Source of the DNA: Pelosinus baikalensis
GTDB taxonomy: Bacteria > Bacillota > Negativicutes > DSM-13327
Length of the DNA stretch: 64,000 bases
Direction of reading: 5' to 3'
NCBI RefSeq assembly: GCF_020819555.1
Contig: NZ_JAJHJB010000005.1
Location: 1 to 64,000, forward strand
The notes under the pieces are model-generated. The model was not told the DNA's origin. It was given only the letters and a program-made list of their open reading frames with translations, and did not search any database. Both the position numbers and the translations under genes were made by a program. This document shows positions 60,665 to 64,000 of the stretch, piece by piece (the first letter of the stretch is position 1; each line of letters starts with the position of its first letter).

Positions 60665-62092
60665 CTAGAAGTATAAATCACGGGCACCATTTTCAATTTC
60701 TTTTAGACGTTTGATGGTTTTAGTGCGGACACTTTCCTGTGGTATCGAAGCAAGGTTTTTGGTAATCATAGTTTCGCCTACTTTTTTTAACGTATCATCA
60801 CCATAGTCAAGCAGATACTCTTTAAAAGTCAATAAAGCATTAGGCAAACAAACATTTTGTATTTCACCACTTTTAGCAAGACTCATAAAGCGATCACCTG
60901 TGCGTCCCTGACGATAACAAGCTGTACAATAGCTAGGTATATAGTTTTTTTCGCATAGCATAGAGATAATTTCATCTGGAGAACGATTGTCCCCTGTTTC
61001 AAACTGCATGGCTCCCTTTGCTGTGACAGAATCTTCTTGGGTTTCTTGATAACCGCCTACACCTGTACAGGAACCGGCACTAATTTGTGAAACACCATAA
61101 GTAAGAAGCTTGTCTCTTAACTCAGGATGCTCTCTGGTTGATAAAATAATCCCTGTATAAGGTACTGCTAAGCGGATAATAGCAATGATTTTTTTAAAGT
61201 CTTCATCATTCACAAGATGCGGAAAGGTTTCGAGGTTAATACTGTCAGCTGGTCTGAGGCGGGGTACTGAGATAGTATGAGGCCCGACACCAAATGCTTT
61301 TTCTAAGTGCTCGGCATGTAAAAACATAGCAATCGTGTCATATTTATAATCATAGAGTCCATAAAGTACCCCGATACCAACGTCATCAATGCCTGCCTGC
61401 ATAGCTCTATCCATGGCAGTGGTATGCCAGTTATAATCTTTTTTGGGTCCAGAAGGATGCAGCATCTCATAGGTTGGACGGTGGTAGGTTTCTTGAAATA
61501 AAATATAGGTGCCAATCTCGGCTTGTTGTAATTTTTTGTATTCGTCAATGGTGGTAGCGGCAACGTTAATATTAACACGGCGTATGCTGCCGTTTTTATT
61601 TTTCACATTATAAATTTCTTTAATGGTATTGACAACATAGTCGATGGAACAGTTGTCTTGATCTTCGCCAGCTTCCAGCACTAAGCGCTTGTGACCTAAG
61701 GATTGAATGATCTCTACCTCTTGTTTTACTTCAGCCATGGATAGATGACGGCGTACTTGGCTTGGATTGCCGCTGCGGTAGCCGCAATACGAACAATTGT
61801 TGATACAGTGGCTGGAGATATAAAGTGGTGCAAATAATACAATACGTGTGCCATAAATTTTTTGTTTTATATCAGCAGCAACAGTGTACATGGATTCCAA
61901 TACGTCTGGATCAGTCACTTCTAAAAGAATGGCTACTTCAGATGCTGATAAACCTTGGTACTGGTTGGCTTTCGTAATAATACTGTTAACGAGTTTTTTA
62001 TCCTGAGATTTTGTTTTCGCTTCGTGGAGTAATTGAAGAATTACCTCGTCATTAATAAAATCATCGGGTGTTCGTTCTTTATTAGAAATCAA
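60665..62092 (-). CDS. hydG: [FeFe] hydrogenase maturase HydG (radical SAM tyrosine lyase)
   Basis: The start is TTG with AAGGAGG upstream. HydG cleaves tyrosine to give the CO and cyanide ligands of the H-cluster. The 475-residue protein has the radical SAM cluster C96-x3-C100-x2-C103 (HCINNCSYCGYR) and the C-terminal CTACYRQGRTGDRFM plus a later Cys (IQNVCLPNA) for the second cluster. These C-terminal Cys separate it from ThiH, for which it could be mistaken. HydE and HydF are not adjacent. The hydrogenase-like gene at 18013-19395 is a possible client. Confidence 0.95.
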   Translation of the reverse strand: MISNKERTPDDFINDEVILQLLHEAKTKSQDKKLVNSIITKANQYQGLSASEVAILLEVTDPDVLESMYTVAADIKQKIYGTRIVLFAPLYISSHCINNCSYCGYRSGNPSQVRRHLSMAEVKQEVEIIQSLGHKRLVLEAGEDQDNCSIDYVVNTIKEIYNVKNKNGSIRRVNINVAATTIDEYKKLQQAEIGTYILFQETYHRPTYEMLHPSGPKKDYNWHTTAMDRAMQAGIDDVGIGVLYGLYDYKYDTIAMFLHAEHLEKAFGVGPHTISVPRLRPADSINLETFPHLVNDEDFKKIIAIIRLAVPYTGIILSTREHPELRDKLLTYGVSQISAGSCTGVGGYQETQEDSVTAKGAMQFETGDNRSPDEIISMLCEKNYIPSYCTACYRQGRTGDRFMSLAKSGEIQNVCLPNALLTFKEYLLDYGDDTLKKVGETMITKNLASIPQESVRTKTIKRLKEIENGARDLYF

Positions 62093-62369
62093 TTAAATGG
62101 CCTCCTTGTAATACTTCTTACGATATAAATCAATCGTTATCTTTGCAGATGACAAATTCCTACTTTGCTCATCTGCTTTACATCAATACATTTTTTTAAT
62201 TTTGACTATCATTATATAATACTTTTCAGCAAGAATATATAGTTTTAAAGAAAAGTTATTGTTATTATATGAGAAAATCGCATCCAAATAATTATCCTCT
62301 GGAAGCTTCACACTGCGAGAATCTAACGTATTGATAGATAGTTTTTATATGTGAAGAGCTCTTAAAGAG
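62093..62369. other. Non-coding AT-rich gap between hydG and the YmaF-like gene
   Basis: This stretch holds the divergent upstream regions of both genes. Beyond the sigma-K-like promoter at its right end I see no gene, RNA or strong repeat. Confidence 0.5.
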
Positions 62370-62397
62370 CACAAATAAAAATATTCCGCATATAATA
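62370..62397 (+). promoter_or_regulatory. Sigma-K-like promoter of the YmaF-like gene
   Basis: cACa (62370-62373), 15 nt, CATATAATA (62389-62397). The -10 matches CATANNNTA fully; the spacer is one base short of the usual 16. The start site would be about 8 nt before the AGGAGGTG of the YmaF-like gene. Confidence 0.55.
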
Positions 62398-62426
62398 CTA
62401 TGGAAATTATAGGAGGTGTGGGGAGA

Positions 62427-62885
62427 ATGCTTAATGATGAAGAGCGAAAATATATGATGGACCATGAAGACAAATATATAACAGGCAGCAATGAAGATAA
62501 TATGGATAATGTCCATGTACATGTGTACACTACGGAAACAGATGTTTCAGATGATCATCAGCATATGTTTTTAGGTGTTACTGGACCTGCTAGGGTGGAA
62601 GGACGGTCTCATGTTCATCAAATTCGTACGAGGACATCTTTTGCGGCTGAGAATTCTAGAGGGCACTGGCATTGGGTAGATATTATGACAGACCGGGCAG
62701 TGGCCATGCCGGATGGCTCTCATACTCATTATTATGAAGGCCGTACAAGCATGAATGATGGTCATTGTCATAACTTTTCTGATGTTACTGGTCTAGGACC
62801 CAATATATGTGTGGATGAAGATGATGAGGATAAAAAACCCTGTAAATATAAGTACAAACGTCCTGATGATGAAGAATATAACTAA
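62427..62885 (+). CDS. YmaF-like His-rich repeat protein
   Basis: The start is ATG 62427 with AGGAGGTG upstream; 62400 is in frame but inside the leader. The 152-residue protein is built of short repeats with paired His (HVHVYTTETD, DDHQHMFLGVTG, RSHVHQIRTRTS, GHWHWVDIMTD, SHTHYYEGRTS, GHCHNFSDVTG), matching the YmaF family. The tail is acidic then basic. Its sigma-K-like promoter suggests a spore surface role; metal binding by the His pairs is plausible. A strong terminator follows. Confidence 0.85.
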   Translation: MLNDEERKYMMDHEDKYITGSNEDNMDNVHVHVYTTETDVSDDHQHMFLGVTGPARVEGRSHVHQIRTRTSFAAENSRGHWHWVDIMTDRAVAMPDGSHTHYYEGRTSMNDGHCHNFSDVTGLGPNICVDEDDEDKKPCKYKYKRPDDEEYN

Positions 62886-62931
62886 AAAAGAACGAGAGGG
62901 TGGCAATCAATTTCCACCCTCTCGTTTTTTG
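62886..62931 (+). terminator. Terminator of the YmaF-like gene
   Basis: ACGAGAGGGTGG / CCACCCTCTCGT with flanking A and T runs. Confidence 0.92.
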
Positions 62932-63011
62932 TTTACTGCGATAAAGTTTTTAAAGCAGTTCAGTTATAATATAGGTCTTAAATATACATACTAAATATTG
63001 GAGGTGTTACG

Positions 63012-64000
63012 ATGTTATTAAGCTGGATGATGATGAAACTCATAGATCCCTCAATGGATGAAGTAATGGCAAAGATGCTTACGGAGGATTATAAGGACAA
63101 TCCCTTCTTGATGGTTACAGTAGCAGAAAAGTTATCACCGCGAGCCATGATGGAAGCTGCTATGCGTGCCGAGGCTGGCAAAGAATTGGCACGACCCTTA
63201 GGCAGTCCGGTGGTACTATCTCCATGGGATAAGCTGCTGTTGAACCCAAAGCAATTGTTTGAATTACCTACTTCTGATTATACCGAAATTACCATGAAAA
63301 CGGTTATTGGACCAAAGGCTAAAAAGCCTCTGCAGCTTGAACTGCCTATCATGATTACAGGAATGTCTTATGGCGGGTCGCTAAGTTTGCCGATAAAAAT
63401 TGCCCTGGCTAAGGGAGCAACGATAGTCGGAACCTCAACTAATACAGGAGAGTCTGCCGTTACTGAGGAAGAACGGGGAGCAGCTCGATTTCTAATTGGA
63501 CAATACCATCGTGGAGGTCAATTGAGTAGTCAAGAGCAGCTAAAGCAGCTGGATGCGATTGAAATTCAATTAGGTCAGGGAGCTTGGGGCGGTGCGGTTG
63601 ATTCTACAATGAAGGCTCAAGATATTGATGATCATCTGCGCAACGCATGGAAGCTAAAAAAAGGAGAAGATGCCACTGTATATGCGCGCATGCCTGGGAA
63701 AAATTCGACACAAGATTATATTGCGATGATCGATGATATGAAAGCGCAGTATGATGTTCCTATAGGGGTTAAAATAGCTGGTACTGACTATATTGAATAT
63801 GAACTGGCGGTTATTGCCCAGACAAAAGCAGATTATATTGTCGTAGATGGTTCTGAGGGCGGGACAGCAGTTGCGAATCCAACCTTACAAGACAATGTGG
63901 GGCTGCCGACCTTTCATACCCTTGTACGAACGATCGATTGGCTCGTAAAAAATAATTTGCGTGATCGTTTTAGTGTGATTATTGCTGGTGGATTAACGAC
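63012..64000 (+). CDS. FMN-binding glutamate synthase family protein, 3' end cut by the window
   Basis: ATG 63012 follows GGAGGTG and the frame is open to the right edge (329 codons visible). The sequence matches the FMN/TIM-barrel domain of glutamate synthase large subunits of the short, archaeal-type kind: PIMITGMSYGGSLSLPIKIA, GTSTNTGESAVTEEE, IEIQLGQGAWGGAV, GVKIAGTDYIEYE and VVDGSEGGTAVANPT. The glutaminase domain of GltB is absent at the N-terminus. The [3Fe-4S] Cys cluster expected further on has not been reached, so the exact subtype is open. Confidence 0.9.
   Translation, partial: MLLSWMMMKLIDPSMDEVMAKMLTEDYKDNPFLMVTVAEKLSPRAMMEAAMRAEAGKELARPLGSPVVLSPWDKLLLNPKQLFELPTSDYTEITMKTVIGPKAKKPLQLELPIMITGMSYGGSLSLPIKIALAKGATIVGTSTNTGESAVTEEERGAARFLIGQYHRGGQLSSQEQLKQLDAIEIQLGQGAWGGAVDSTMKAQDIDDHLRNAWKLKKGEDATVYARMPGKNSTQDYIAMIDDMKAQYDVPIGVKIAGTDYIEYELAVIAQTKADYIVVDGSEGGTAVANPTLQDNVGLPTFHTLVRTIDWLVKNNLRDRFSVIIAGGLT

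Noticed and set aside
60665..62092. ThiH (thiamine tyrosine lyase) as identity of this radical SAM gene
   Set aside because: The C-terminal CTAC...C cluster motif specific to HydG is present and no thi genes are near.
1..64000. CRISPR arrays, tRNA and rRNA genes
   Set aside because: No regularly spaced repeats of CRISPR type and no cloverleaf or rRNA sequence were seen in any intergenic stretch.

Overview
The window looks like a low-GC, endospore-forming member of the Negativicutes (Sporomusaceae, Pelosinus-like). I infer this from three things together: spore genes (an alpha/beta SASP, two SPOCS/DUF3794-like coat proteins, a YmaF-like protein, and three promoters matching the sigma-K consensus); anaerobic metabolism ([FeFe] hydrogenase, HydG, superoxide reductase, NrfHA); and Firmicute RNA regulation (PyrR attenuator, T-box) beside proteobacterial-looking genes (UraA, the Ccm cytochrome c system). 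No rRNA, tRNA or CRISPR array was seen.

Layout. 1-5.4 kb: a cut-off ORF, an SOS-controlled Y-family polymerase with a small partner, spore-type small genes, YajQ, and UraA behind a PyrR attenuator. 5.5-9.3 kb: a membrane protein, superoxide reductase, coat proteins and a SASP. 9.4-25.4 kb: housekeeping and metabolism, namely AsnS, an aminotransferase, a DUF47/PiT phosphate pair, a nucleoside kinase, an oxaloacetate decarboxylase alpha-type protein, an [FeFe] hydrogenase, an amino acid permease, a diguanylate cyclase, zinc/Cys-rich small proteins and a thioredoxin reductase-like enzyme.

25.6-40.4 kb is the most unusual part. It is a compact lambda-like (siphovirus) tail module with no capsid, portal, terminase, integrase or recognisable lysis gene. 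The order is regulators, tail tube, G/GT chaperones with a canonical -1 slippery site (A AAA AAC), a short tape measure, M-, L- and K-like tip proteins, a 1740-residue I/J-type tip protein with about seven fibronectin-like repeats, a tail fibre, a fibre chaperone and a tiny zinc ribbon. After a terminator comes a class 3 lipase whose C-terminal tail is homologous to the C-terminal tail of the tape measure, with two identical DNA blocks at identical spacing. The simplest reading is a phage-tail-like particle (F-type tailocin) with a lipase cargo or tail-associated effector. That reading is inference.

40.6-51.4 kb: ACT and PFL proteins, Nth, a cyclophilin lipoprotein, a GIY-YIG protein, an ABC-F ATPase, a metallo-beta-lactamase-fold hydrolase, an NlpC/P60 hydrolase, a tyrosine-type T-box ahead of aroF-tyrA, and an SGNH hydrolase. 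51.7-60.6 kb is a coherent c-type cytochrome region: a histidine kinase with its own CXXCH heme site, an OmpR-type regulator, five 11-bp-phased GTAA repeats, ccmABCEF with a Cys-type CcmE, then nrfH-nrfA for nitrite reduction to ammonium. The window closes with HydG, a His-rich YmaF-like protein and the start of an FMN-type glutamate synthase.
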